The notes under the pieces were generated by a model. It saw nothing but the letters and a program-made list of their open reading frames with translations, was not told where the DNA came from and made no database searches. From KBS-96 sp964247975 (GTDB lineage: Bacteria; Acidobacteriota; Terriglobia; Bryobacterales; Bryobacteraceae): a stretch of 64,000 nucleotides of DNA. The translations under genes were made by a program, and so were the position numbers. The stretch is taken from NCBI GenBank assembly GCA_964247975.1, contig CAXTWH010000001.1, positions 124,001-188,000 of the forward strand, given 5' to 3'. Below, piece after piece: positions 1 to 7,411 of the stretch. Position 1 is the stretch's first letter; each line of letters opens with the position of its first letter.

Positions 1-1
1 C

Positions 2-205
2 TGGTGGGTAGCCTTATTAACCTTTGGCGAGGGCTGGCACAATAACCACCACGCGCATCCGACTTCGGCGCGGCACGGATTGGCCTGGTATGAATTCGAT
101 CCTTCCTGGATACAAATTCGCTTTTTGCAGATGCTAGGCATCGCTAAATCTGTTCGCGTGGCAAAGGTCGACAGCGCGGTTATGGCGGAGCGCGAAGCAG
201 CTTAA
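2..205 (+). CDS. Acyl-CoA/fatty acid desaturase, 3' end only
   Basis: The frame is open from base 2 to the TAA at 203-205 and encodes the last 67 residues of a protein whose start lies outside the window. It contains GEGWHNNHHAHP, the third histidine box (HNNHH) of membrane di-iron acyl-CoA/acyl-lipid desaturases, followed by the usual short C-terminal tail with WYEFDPSW. Enzymes of this family insert a double bond into fatty acyl chains and sit in the cytoplasmic membrane. A strong hairpin follows at once (226-266), then a two-component system, so membrane-lipid control may link the three genes. Family assignment is firm; the exact substrate cannot be told from this fragment. Confidence 0.85.
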   Translation, partial: WWVALLTFGEGWHNNHHAHPTSARHGLAWYEFDPSWIQIRFLQMLGIAKSVRVAKVDSAVMAEREAA

Positions 206-225
206 ACCAAATCTTCTTTCAATTC

Positions 226-266
226 ATAAAACTCCAGCTTGGATGCCCGTTAAGCTGGAGTTTTAT
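226..266 (+). terminator. 15-bp hairpin: terminator of the desaturase gene, overlapping the kinase start
   Basis: Perfect inverted repeat with arms ATAAAACTCCAGCTT (226-240) and AAGCTGGAGTTTTAT (252-266) around an 11-base loop. The A-rich left flank and T-run at the right arm make it an intrinsic, probably bidirectional, terminator. The right arm also contains the GGAG ribosome-binding site (257-260) and the first two bases of the ATG of the histidine kinase (265-267). The same hairpin in a read-through transcript would therefore hide the kinase translation start. Confidence 0.75.
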
Positions 267-1158
267 GGTTGTTGCAGGCCGGCAGAAATCAATCGCATTT
301 TTCATTGCGCTCGGCGTCGGACTGATTTCCGTCACCATTCTGCTTTATATCGGCTGGGTGCTGCTCAACTGGCGAACCGGCATTCTGTTGTTTTTCGGCG
401 TGCTGCTGGCGCTGCTGATTATTGCGGGCGTCGTGCTGAACACAATATTCCTGGTGCGTGAAATCAGGCGCAACGAACAGCATGACGCTTTTATTAACGC
501 CATGACGCACGAGTTAAAAACTCCGATTGCTTCCATTCGCTTGTACCTGGAAACGCTGCAATCACGTGCTATCACGGAAGCAAAACGGCGGGAATTCTAT
601 GGCATCATGCTACAGGACAGCGACCGGCTTCTCAGCACCATTGAGCAGGTTCTACGCACCGGGCGCATGGGCGCAGGAACGCGCAAGCCGAACAAATCCC
701 GATTCGATTTAAACGCGCTAGTGGAAGAATGCGTTCAGCGCGCGCAAACGCTTCATCACCTGTCACCGGAACAGCTTATCTATCACGCAAACTCGCCGGT
801 GAATCTGCTAGGCGATCCTGATGAAGTTCAGGCGGCAATTTCCAACTTGATCGATAATGCGGTGAAGTACTCCAAAGACAATCTTCAGATACGGGTCGAG
901 ATTGTGAACATCGAACAAAAGTATGTGGCCGTAAAAGTAAGCGACCAAGGGCCGGGCATCCCCAAAACTGAATTAAAAAGAATTTTCAAACGCTTTTACC
1001 GGGTGCCGGGGCCAATCACCACTCGCATAAAAGGCACGGGACTCGGCTTGTATATTGTGCGTTCGGTAGCGAAACGACATGGAGGTCGGGCCTGGGCGGA
1101 AAGCGAGGGAACAGGCCGCGGCAGCACTTTTGTTTTGCAGCTTCCTGTTGTTCGATAA
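265..1158 (+). CDS. Sensor histidine kinase with two membrane helices and no sensor domain
   Basis: 297 residues. Two hydrophobic segments (about 9-34 and 39-65) are separated by only a few residues, so there is almost no extracellular loop. HisKA follows with the phospho-acceptor His82 in MTHELKTP. The HATPase part shows the N box (Asn198 in NLIDNAVKYS), G1 (DQGPGIP, 227-233) and G2 (KGTGLGLYI, 256-264). All catalytic boxes are intact. The topology fits an intramembrane-sensing kinase that reads the lipid bilayer or a membrane partner. ATG 265 is preceded by GGAG at 5 bases. The stop overlaps the start of the response regulator (TAATG), so the pair is translationally coupled. Confidence 0.93.
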   Translation: MVVAGRQKSIAFFIALGVGLISVTILLYIGWVLLNWRTGILLFFGVLLALLIIAGVVLNTIFLVREIRRNEQHDAFINAMTHELKTPIASIRLYLETLQSRAITEAKRREFYGIMLQDSDRLLSTIEQVLRTGRMGAGTRKPNKSRFDLNALVEECVQRAQTLHHLSPEQLIYHANSPVNLLGDPDEVQAAISNLIDNAVKYSKDNLQIRVEIVNIEQKYVAVKVSDQGPGIPKTELKRIFKRFYRVPGPITTRIKGTGLGLYIVRSVAKRHGGRAWAESEGTGRGSTFVLQLPVVR

Positions 1159-1898
1159 TGCGCATTCTGGTGGTGGAAGACGAACAGCATCTGGCGGAAG
1201 GACTGCGCTTCAATTTGGAAGCTGAAGGCTACGAGGTGCAAGTTGTTGATAACGGCGAGGACAGCCTACGGCTTCTAACAGAAACGGCACCAATGGCGTT
1301 TGACGTTCTTGTGCTGGATGTGATGCTGCCGGGCAAGAACGGGTTTGCGGTGGTTTCGGAGCTGCGGCAAGCCGGACTTTTCATTCCAACGCTGATTCTG
1401 ACGGCGCGTGGATATCCCGACGATGTTTTGCGCGGGTTCGAAGCAGGCGCGGACGATTACCTGACCAAGCCTTTCGATCTGGCGATTCTGATTGCCCGGA
1501 TTCGCGGCCTGCTGCGGCGGCGCGATTGGCTAAAAACTTCTTCGCCGGTTCCCCAAGCCGCGCCGGAAGTAAAAGACACGTTTGTTTTCGGGGAAAAATC
1601 AGTGCATTTTGATCTGCTGGAGCTTCGGGTGCGAACGCAGGTTTTTCAATTGACTTTGATGGAAGCTAAACTGCTGCGCTACTTGATTGAGCGCCAAGGC
1701 GAACCGGTATCGCGCAAAGCCATGCTGGAGCAGGTGTGGGGCGTACACGAAGATACTGACACAAGGCCCATCGACAATTTTATTGTGCGCTTACGTCGGT
1801 ATATTGAGGACGACCCGACCAAGCCTTGTCACTTATTAACAGTGCGGGGAGTCGGTTATCGGTTTGTTTCCGCGCCACAAAGAATCGCCCGTTCCTGA
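1158..1898 (+). CDS. Response regulator, OmpR/PhoB family
   Basis: 246 residues. The receiver domain (1-115) has acidic pocket Glu7/Asp8, phospho-acceptor Asp54 in LVLDVMLPG, Thr82 and Lys104 (TKPF). The C-terminal winged-helix domain (about 145-240) has RPIDNFIVRLRRYIEDDP, typical of OmpR/PhoB DNA-binding domains. It is the cognate partner of the kinase immediately upstream, with overlapping stop and start. Its neighbour suggests desaturase or other membrane-lipid genes as targets, but this is inference. It converges on the FAH-family gene with only four bases between stops. Confidence 0.95.
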   Translation: MRILVVEDEQHLAEGLRFNLEAEGYEVQVVDNGEDSLRLLTETAPMAFDVLVLDVMLPGKNGFAVVSELRQAGLFIPTLILTARGYPDDVLRGFEAGADDYLTKPFDLAILIARIRGLLRRRDWLKTSSPVPQAAPEVKDTFVFGEKSVHFDLLELRVRTQVFQLTLMEAKLLRYLIERQGEPVSRKAMLEQVWGVHEDTDTRPIDNFIVRLRRYIEDDPTKPCHLLTVRGVGYRFVSAPQRIARS

Positions 1899-1902
1899 AG
1901 GC

Positions 1903-2769
1903 TTATTGCTCCGCGACTACGGGATTGCGCAGTTCACCAATCTGGGTAATTTTGATTACAGTTTCATCGCCTGGACGGAGAAAGCGCGGAGGATTACGAG
2001 CGGCACCGACGCCGGAAGGCGTGCCGGTAGAAACAATGTCGCCGGATTCCAGCGTGAAAACACTCGAAAGAAAGCTGATCAGATCGGGAATTTTGAAGAT
2101 CAGATTGGAAGTGTTCGAATTTTGCATTTCTTCGCCGTTGATGGTCATAGAAATATCCAGCGCATGAGGATCGGCAATCTCGTCAGCGGTGACAATCCAA
2201 GGCCCGATCGGCGCAAAGGTGTCGAACGTTTTCCCCATCAGCCACTGCGAGGTTGCACGCTGGTAATCGCGCGCGCTGACATCGTTCACGATGGTATAGC
2301 CGAACACATAATCGCGCCATTGGCTAGCCGGAATGTGCTTGCCGCCGCGTCCAATCACAAAAGCGAACTCAGCTTCATAATCGGGTGACTTGGAAATTCT
2401 GGGAAGCACAATAGGGTCGCCCGGCCCGATCACGGCAGTGGCGAACTTGTTGAACATGGTGGGAACAGCGGGAATCTGTTGGCCGGTTTCTTCGGCATGG
2501 TCGCGGTAATTTAAGCCTACGCAAAGCAGCTTGCGAGGTTTGGGAATGGGGGCGCGAAGCCGAACGGAGGCAAGAGGATGTTTGGCAGAATCCGGTGCAT
2601 CGTTCAGGAAAGCCTGCGCTTTTTGCAAAGCTTCCGGGCCGTTTTCAATTAGGTTGAGCAGGGTCGAATAGCCAAGCGATGAAAGATCAACAACCGCGCT
2701 GCCGTTTTGAATCGCAGCGGGGCGTAAATGTCCTTCAACTTCAAAAGTAGCGAAACGCATCTCTTGCAT
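1903..2769 (-). CDS. Fumarylacetoacetate hydrolase family protein
   Basis: 288 residues of the FAH / 2-hydroxyhepta-2,4-diene-1,7-dioate isomerase fold. The metal-binding core reads SPDYEAEFAFVIGRGG, with the family E-x-E ligands, followed by VFGYTIVNDVSARDYQ and a C-terminal SGDIVSTGTPSGVG glycine-rich loop. Members hydrolyse or isomerise acylpyruvates and oxo-acids from aromatic or sugar-acid catabolism; the substrate here is unknown. The alternative start at Met4 (MRFATFEVEG) looks more natural than the first ATG. It stands alone between the response regulator and rpmB. Confidence 0.9.
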   Translation of the reverse strand: MQEMRFATFEVEGHLRPAAIQNGSAVVDLSSLGYSTLLNLIENGPEALQKAQAFLNDAPDSAKHPLASVRLRAPIPKPRKLLCVGLNYRDHAEETGQQIPAVPTMFNKFATAVIGPGDPIVLPRISKSPDYEAEFAFVIGRGGKHIPASQWRDYVFGYTIVNDVSARDYQRATSQWLMGKTFDTFAPIGPWIVTADEIADPHALDISMTINGEEMQNSNTSNLIFKIPDLISFLSSVFTLESGDIVSTGTPSGVGAARNPPRFLRPGDETVIKITQIGELRNPVVAEQ

Positions 2770-2819
2770 TTTGACATGCGCGCTGCCAACGAATACGGCT
2801 GTAGGTAAACAAGCAACAA

Positions 2820-2841
2820 GGGCGATTTGTGCCGATCGCCC
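2820..2841 (-). terminator. Hairpin downstream of rpmB
   Basis: Perfect 7-bp stem GGGCGAT / ATCGCCC around an 8-base loop, 26 bases after the rpmB stop. On the minus strand it is followed by TTGTTGCTTG, only a weak U tract, so termination efficiency is uncertain. Confidence 0.5.
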
Positions 2842-2867
2842 CTGTCCGAACTATTAGGAAAGTAAAT

Positions 2868-3065
2868 TTAAGCGAGCGGCGCTTTTTGTACCTTGCCGTT
2901 GCGAATGCAAGAAGTGCAAACGCGAATCCGCTTGCCAGCACCTTTTACTAACGCATGAACGGTTTGCAGATTCACATTCCACCGACGCTTAGTCAGGTTA
3001 TGAGCGTGGCTGATTCGATTTCCAAATTGCGGCCCGCGGCCGCAGACTTCACAAACTTTTGCCAT
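2868..3065 (-). CDS. rpmB: 50S ribosomal protein L28
   Basis: 65 residues starting MAKVCEVCGRGP. It matches bacterial L28: the zinc-type N-terminus CEVC (Cys5, Cys8), RRWNVNLQTV in the middle, and a second pair RVCTSC (Cys50, Cys53) that completes a zinc ribbon. An upstream in-frame ATG at 3074 would add three residues (MCF), but MAKVCEVCG is the conserved start. L28 binds 23S rRNA near the tRNA exit region. Retention of all four cysteines marks the zinc-requiring form. It is monocistronic here. Confidence 0.95.
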   Translation of the reverse strand: MAKVCEVCGRGPQFGNRISHAHNLTKRRWNVNLQTVHALVKGAGKRIRVCTSCIRNGKVQKAPLA

Positions 3066-3443
3066 AAAACACACTTGTTCCTGGAACAGGCCAGGCCGTC
3101 AAACTTTTAGGGTAACAGGAGATGAAGTGAGTTGCAACGGGTTTTCTACTTAGTAGGCTGCCAATCAACTCCATTTCGCTCCACAATCAGCGTTCCTGCT
3201 TTCAGGCTGGTGGCAGGCAGGTATCCGGTTTTCCTAAGCCCTCGCAGTTTAGAAAGGATTGTTGGCGGAGCGCGGTAAGCAAACAAGTTCCTTTTCTCCA
3301 GTCAACAAGTTTTAGCTACCGGCTAAGCGCATTTGCTTTCATTCCAATGGAAAGCGACAACGAAAAACCCGCAGTTGTCCGAAGCTAATAATGGCAGTTC
3401 TGTTAAGGGGTGCTGCTGCCTGTTATAATTGAAGCTTCTTTAT
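3066..3443. other. Intergenic region between rpmB and ispH
   Basis: About 380 bases between divergent genes. It holds the rpmB leader, a 51-codon open stretch on the minus strand (3146-3301, listed separately) that reads like protein, and a TATAAT -10 hexamer (3424-3429) just ahead of ispH. No RNA gene is visible. Confidence 0.6.
3146..3301 (-). pseudogene. Short protein-like open frame, possible small gene or gene remnant
   Basis: On the minus strand the frame is open for 51 codons before a TAG at 3146-3148, directly after a TGA at 3302-3304. It ends LIVERNGVDWQPTK and includes FAYRAPPTILSKLRGLRK, a composition that looks coding rather than random. There is no ATG. A TTG at 3286-3284 is preceded by AAAAGG, which could allow a 46-residue basic protein. 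I do not recognise the family. It may be the 3' remnant of a longer gene or a real small ORF. Confidence 0.35.
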
Positions 3444-3446
3444 ATG
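3421..3446 (+). promoter_or_regulatory. -10 box of the ispH-hopanoid operon
   Basis: A perfect TATAAT (3424-3429) lies 14 bases before the ATG of ispH at 3444. Transcription would begin about 3435-3437, leaving a leader of under ten bases with no Shine-Dalgarno sequence. No good -35 hexamer is present at 17 bases (TGTTAA at 3401-3406). Confidence 0.55.
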
Positions 3447-4472
3447 TCATTGACCGGCTTAGTTAGTGAACTGACGACTCTAACCGGCCCGACATCCACC
3501 AGCGTTTCCGCAAAGAAAATCATCTTACTAAAGCCGCGCGGCTTTTGCGCTGGGGTTGTACGTGCTATTGATGTGGTGAAAATTGCGCTTGACCTGTATG
3601 GAGCCCCGATCTACGTGCGGAAGGAGATTGTTCACAATCGGCACGTAGTGGATGAGCTGCGGCAAGCAGGAGCCATTTTCGTTGAAGAATTGAGCGAAGT
3701 GCCCGAAGGCAAACGAGTTATCTTCAGCGCCCACGGCGTTTCCCCTTCTGTTCGCACGGAAGCTATTGAACGCCGGTTGCAGGTGATTGACGCGACCTGC
3801 CCACTGGTGACAAAAGTACATGTGGAAGCGGTGAAGTTCGCCAAACAAGGCTACACGATTATTCTGATTGGACATCGCGACCATGATGAAGTGATCGGCA
3901 CCCTAGGCGAAGCGCCCAAAGCAATGGTTCTGGTTTCGGATGTTGAAGACGTAGATCGCCTAGAAGTAAAGGACCCGGAGCGCATTGCTTACCTGACACA
4001 GACTACGCTTTCGCTTGATGACACGCAGCAGATTGTGAAGCGGCTGATGGAACGTTTTCCGAAGATCGCCGGTCCGAAGAATCAGGACATCTGTTATGCC
4101 ACGGAAAACCGGCAATTGGCGGTAAAAGCAGTTGCGCCGCTCTGTCAGGCACTGCTGGTAGTGGGATCGCAAAACAGTTCGAATTCGCGCCGTTTAGTGG
4201 AAGTCTGCGAAAAGTCCGGCGTGCCTGCTTATCTTCTGGACGACAAAGGCGAAGTCCGCCCGGAAATGCTGGAAGGTGTCGATACGGTGGCGATTACAGC
4301 GGGTGCTTCGGCTCCTGAGCATTTAGTAAGCGAACTGATTGCTTACTTGCAGGAAAACGGATATTCCGAATTGGAAGAAGCCGAAATTAAAGAAGAGGAT
4401 GTACGCTTTACATTGCCGGCGGACCTGGAAACGTTTGTTCCCAAATTGCACATTCTGCCATCCCGCGCTTAG
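3444..4472 (+). CDS. ispH: 4-hydroxy-3-methylbut-2-enyl diphosphate reductase
   Basis: 342 residues from ATG 3444; a TTG at 3429 lies inside the -10 box and is rejected. IspH performs the last step of the MEP pathway, reducing HMBPP to IPP and DMAPP with a [4Fe-4S] cluster. The three cluster cysteines are visible: Cys35 in KPRGFCAGVVRAI, Cys119 in DATCPLV, Cys217 in DICYATENRQ. Also present are the substrate histidines in VHNRH and SAHG, and GSQNSSNS. There are about 25 extra N-terminal residues compared with most homologues. It heads the hopanoid operon, 11 bases before shc, so C5 precursor supply is co-expressed with the C30 end product. Confidence 0.96.
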   Translation: MSLTGLVSELTTLTGPTSTSVSAKKIILLKPRGFCAGVVRAIDVVKIALDLYGAPIYVRKEIVHNRHVVDELRQAGAIFVEELSEVPEGKRVIFSAHGVSPSVRTEAIERRLQVIDATCPLVTKVHVEAVKFAKQGYTIILIGHRDHDEVIGTLGEAPKAMVLVSDVEDVDRLEVKDPERIAYLTQTTLSLDDTQQIVKRLMERFPKIAGPKNQDICYATENRQLAVKAVAPLCQALLVVGSQNSSNSRRLVEVCEKSGVPAYLLDDKGEVRPEMLEGVDTVAITAGASAPEHLVSELIAYLQENGYSELEEAEIKEEDVRFTLPADLETFVPKLHILPSRA

Positions 4473-4483
4473 TTTCTCTGACG

Positions 4484-6418
4484 ATGATGCCAAGCCTACC
4501 GTTAGTTGAAAGTTTAGTTGCCAACGTTTCTGAAGGGATAAAACGCGCTTCGCGAGCTTTGCTCGAAAGGCAATACGCTGAAGGCTTCTGGTGCGCTGAT
4601 CTAACGGCTGATACAACGCTGGAATCAGATTACATCATGATGGAGTTGTGGCTTCACCCGCCGGTAAACGGCAGATGGAACCCGCCCACAACCGATCGCA
4701 TTCAGAAAGCGGTACAAAGTATTCTCAGCCGCCAATTGCCGGACGGCGGGTTTAACATTTACCCGCAAGGCCCGTCAGATGTCAGCGCATCCATTAAAGC
4801 TTATTTTGCTTTAAAACTGGCGGGATTGGATACCGAAAGCGAAACGTTAACTAAACTGCGGAAACGCATTCTGGAACTGGGTGGATTGCAGGCGGCCAAC
4901 AGTTACGTCCGTATTAATCTAAGCTTGTTCGGTTTGTTTCCTCATGCGGCCTGCCCTTCCATTCCGCCGGAATTGATTTTGCTGCCGGGCAAGCTGGTTT
5001 ATCAGATGTCGTCCTGGACGCGCGCTATTGTAATTGCGCTGGCGATTGTTCATTCTTCCAACCCGCAGCGCCCGGTGCCGGATGGGTTCACACTCGATGA
5101 ACTTTACCTGCCCGGCCAGGATCTTGATTTGAAGCGTGATTCCCGCTTTTTAAGCGTTAGAAACTGCTTTCTAGCAGTTGATAAGGCATTGAAGTTTTGG
5201 GAGAAGTACGGAACGCAGTCCGTTCGCCGGTACGCCGTGAAGAAATGCGGCGAGTGGATGCTGGAACGGCTGGAAGGCTCGGATGGGTTAGGCGCAATTT
5301 ATCCGGCCATGCAGTATTCAATCATGGCACTCGATGTGCTGGGCTTTGCTCCGGATCATCCGAAACGTAAAGCAGCGCTCGATGAGTTTTTCCGGCTGCT
5401 GGTGGATGATGAACGCGGTTTCTTTTTTCAGCCTTGTTTTTCACCGATTTGGGATACTGCCATTGCCGCTTTCGCGTTAACGGAAGCGGAGATTACAGCA
5501 CCTGGCGCTTTACAGCGGTGCGCGGACTGGTTGGTATCGAAAGAAATTCGCCGCCGCGGTGATTGGAGCGTCAAACGGCCCAACGTAGAACCGTCAGGCT
5601 GGTGTTTTGAGTTTGCGAACGAGTTTTATCCGGATATTGACGATACCGCGATGGTGCTGTTGGCGCTGTTGGGGATGCAAAGCAGCGATTCCGCCAAGCA
5701 GCAAGCCTGTGAAAAAAGGGCCGTGAACTGGCTGCTTGCCATGCAGGGCAAGGACGGAGGATGGGCGGCTTTCGATGTGGATAACAACTGGAAATTCTTG
5801 AGTAAAGTACCTTTTGCGGACCACAATGCGATGCTTGATCCGTCCTGCCCGGATATTACCGGCCGAGTGCTGGAAGCTTTGTGCCGCTACGGATTAAAAG
5901 GAAACCACCCTGCCATTGAGCGGGGTGTTCAATACTTGCTTGCATCGCAAGAAGCGGACGGAAGCTGGTATGGACGATGGGGCGTTGATTACCTTTATGG
6001 AACTTTTCTGGCTCTGCGCGGGCTGCAGGCGGCAGGCGTAAATGATCGTGAAGCGCCCGTGCAAAGGGCGCTGGAATGGATTCGCGCTTACCAGAATTCC
6101 GACGGCGGATGGGGCGAAAGCTGCGCCAGTTACGCAAACAACACGTTTACTCCTGGCCCTAGCACGGCCTCGCAAACTGCTTGGGCGATTTTGGGATTGC
6201 TGGCAGGAGGCGATACACGCTCCAGCAGCTTGCAGGACGGCATTGAATACCTAATTGCAACGCAGCGCGACGATGGGAATTGGGATGAGCAGTACGCCAC
6301 CGGTACTGGCTTCCCATGCGTTTTCTACCTCACTTACACTGATTACCGCAACACTTTTCCGCTGTTAGCGATGGCTGCGTTCACCAAAGCTAAGTTTGCA
6401 GGCGACGATTATTCATAA
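4484..6418 (+). CDS. shc: Squalene-hopene cyclase
   Basis: 644 residues, normal for the family. The catalytic acid motif DIDDTAM lies at 384-390. There are multiple QW repeats (DGGF near 87, DGGWAAFDVDNNW, DGSWYGRWGVDYLYGT, DGGWGESCASY, DGNWDEQ). The enzyme is a membrane-associated alpha/alpha-barrel protein that cyclises squalene to hopene/hopanol by protonation of the terminal double bond. GWGESCASY and the aromatic-rich core support hopene rather than tetrahymanol synthesis. It lies directly after ispH and 15 bases before hpnA. Confidence 0.96.
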   Translation: MMPSLPLVESLVANVSEGIKRASRALLERQYAEGFWCADLTADTTLESDYIMMELWLHPPVNGRWNPPTTDRIQKAVQSILSRQLPDGGFNIYPQGPSDVSASIKAYFALKLAGLDTESETLTKLRKRILELGGLQAANSYVRINLSLFGLFPHAACPSIPPELILLPGKLVYQMSSWTRAIVIALAIVHSSNPQRPVPDGFTLDELYLPGQDLDLKRDSRFLSVRNCFLAVDKALKFWEKYGTQSVRRYAVKKCGEWMLERLEGSDGLGAIYPAMQYSIMALDVLGFAPDHPKRKAALDEFFRLLVDDERGFFFQPCFSPIWDTAIAAFALTEAEITAPGALQRCADWLVSKEIRRRGDWSVKRPNVEPSGWCFEFANEFYPDIDDTAMVLLALLGMQSSDSAKQQACEKRAVNWLLAMQGKDGGWAAFDVDNNWKFLSKVPFADHNAMLDPSCPDITGRVLEALCRYGLKGNHPAIERGVQYLLASQEADGSWYGRWGVDYLYGTFLALRGLQAAGVNDREAPVQRALEWIRAYQNSDGGWGESCASYANNTFTPGPSTASQTAWAILGLLAGGDTRSSSLQDGIEYLIATQRDDGNWDEQYATGTGFPCVFYLTYTDYRNTFPLLAMAAFTKAKFAGDDYS

Positions 6419-6433
6419 CAGGTACGGATATTT

Positions 6434-7408
6434 GTGAAACCCACGTTGGTGACCGGCGCAAGCGGCTTTCTGGGCTGGCATGTAGCCCGGCTGCTGCTGG
6501 AGCGCGGACACAAAGTTCGTGCGCTTTGCCGCCCCAATAGCCGAATTCATGAGCTGCCGGTGGAACGAGTAACCGGCGACCTGCGCAACCCAGCATCGCT
6601 GCAACAAGCAGCGGCCGGCTGCGGTTTAGTGTTTCACGTAGCAGCGGATTACCGGCTGTGGTCGAAAAAGCCGCAGGAACTTTACCAATCGAACGTGGAA
6701 GGCACGCGGAATCTGCTGGAAGCAGCGGAACGCGCAGGAGTGCAGCGGATTGTTTACACAAGTACGGTGGGCTGCATTGGGCTTCCCGCTGACCGGCCCG
6801 GCGATGAGGAAACTCCGGTCAGCATCAAGGATATGGCGGGCGATTACAAGCGTTCGAAGTGGCTGGCCGAGCAGGTGGCCCTGGAAAAAGCGCGGACCGG
6901 TTTGCCGATTGTCATTGTGAACCCAACCGCGCCGGTGGGCGACCATGATTGGAAGCCTACTCCGACGGGCAAGATCATTGTGGACTTTCTGCGGAACCGT
7001 TTGCCGGCTTTTGTAGACACAGGGTTGAATGTGGTGGATGCGCGCGATATTGCCGAAGGACATCTGTTAGCTTGCGAACGAGGGCGCGACGGAGAACGTT
7101 ATATTCTAGGGGCCGAGAACCTGACTTTACAGCAGATTCTCGCGCAACTGGCGGCTATTGCCGGAAAGAAAGCGCCGCAAACTAGGATTCCTTACCCGAT
7201 TGCGTATATTGCCGGAGCCATTACTACGGCTTGGGCCAATGTAAGCGGCAGAGAACCAGTTGCGCCGCTTGAAGGCGTTAAGATGGCGCGTAAAAAAATG
7301 TTTGTGACGCACGCGAAGGCTCAGCGCGAACTGGGTTTCGCGCCGCACCCGGCAAAACAAGCCTTGAGCCGCGCTGTGGAATGGTTTCACCAGAACGGAT
7401 ATTGCTAG
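6434..7408 (+). CDS. hpnA: Hopanoid-associated NAD-dependent sugar epimerase HpnA
   Basis: 324 residues with a GTG start at 6434. Extended SDR fold: nucleotide-binding motif TGASGFLG (7-14), DL at 49-50, Ser110 in YTSTVG, and the catalytic Tyr138/Lys142 in DYKRSK. It matches the HpnA family linked to hopanoid operons, thought to modify the sugar or ribose-derived side chain of extended hopanoids; the precise reaction is not established. It ends just upstream of hpnG, whose ATG (7412) lies three bases after this stop. Confidence 0.9.
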   Translation: MKPTLVTGASGFLGWHVARLLLERGHKVRALCRPNSRIHELPVERVTGDLRNPASLQQAAAGCGLVFHVAADYRLWSKKPQELYQSNVEGTRNLLEAAERAGVQRIVYTSTVGCIGLPADRPGDEETPVSIKDMAGDYKRSKWLAEQVALEKARTGLPIVIVNPTAPVGDHDWKPTPTGKIIVDFLRNRLPAFVDTGLNVVDARDIAEGHLLACERGRDGERYILGAENLTLQQILAQLAAIAGKKAPQTRIPYPIAYIAGAITTAWANVSGREPVAPLEGVKMARKKMFVTHAKAQRELGFAPHPAKQALSRAVEWFHQNGYC

Positions 7409-7411
7409 GGT

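Noticed and set aside
3429..3443. Upstream TTG start for ispH
   Set aside because: It lies inside the TATAAT box and adds only residues with no family support.
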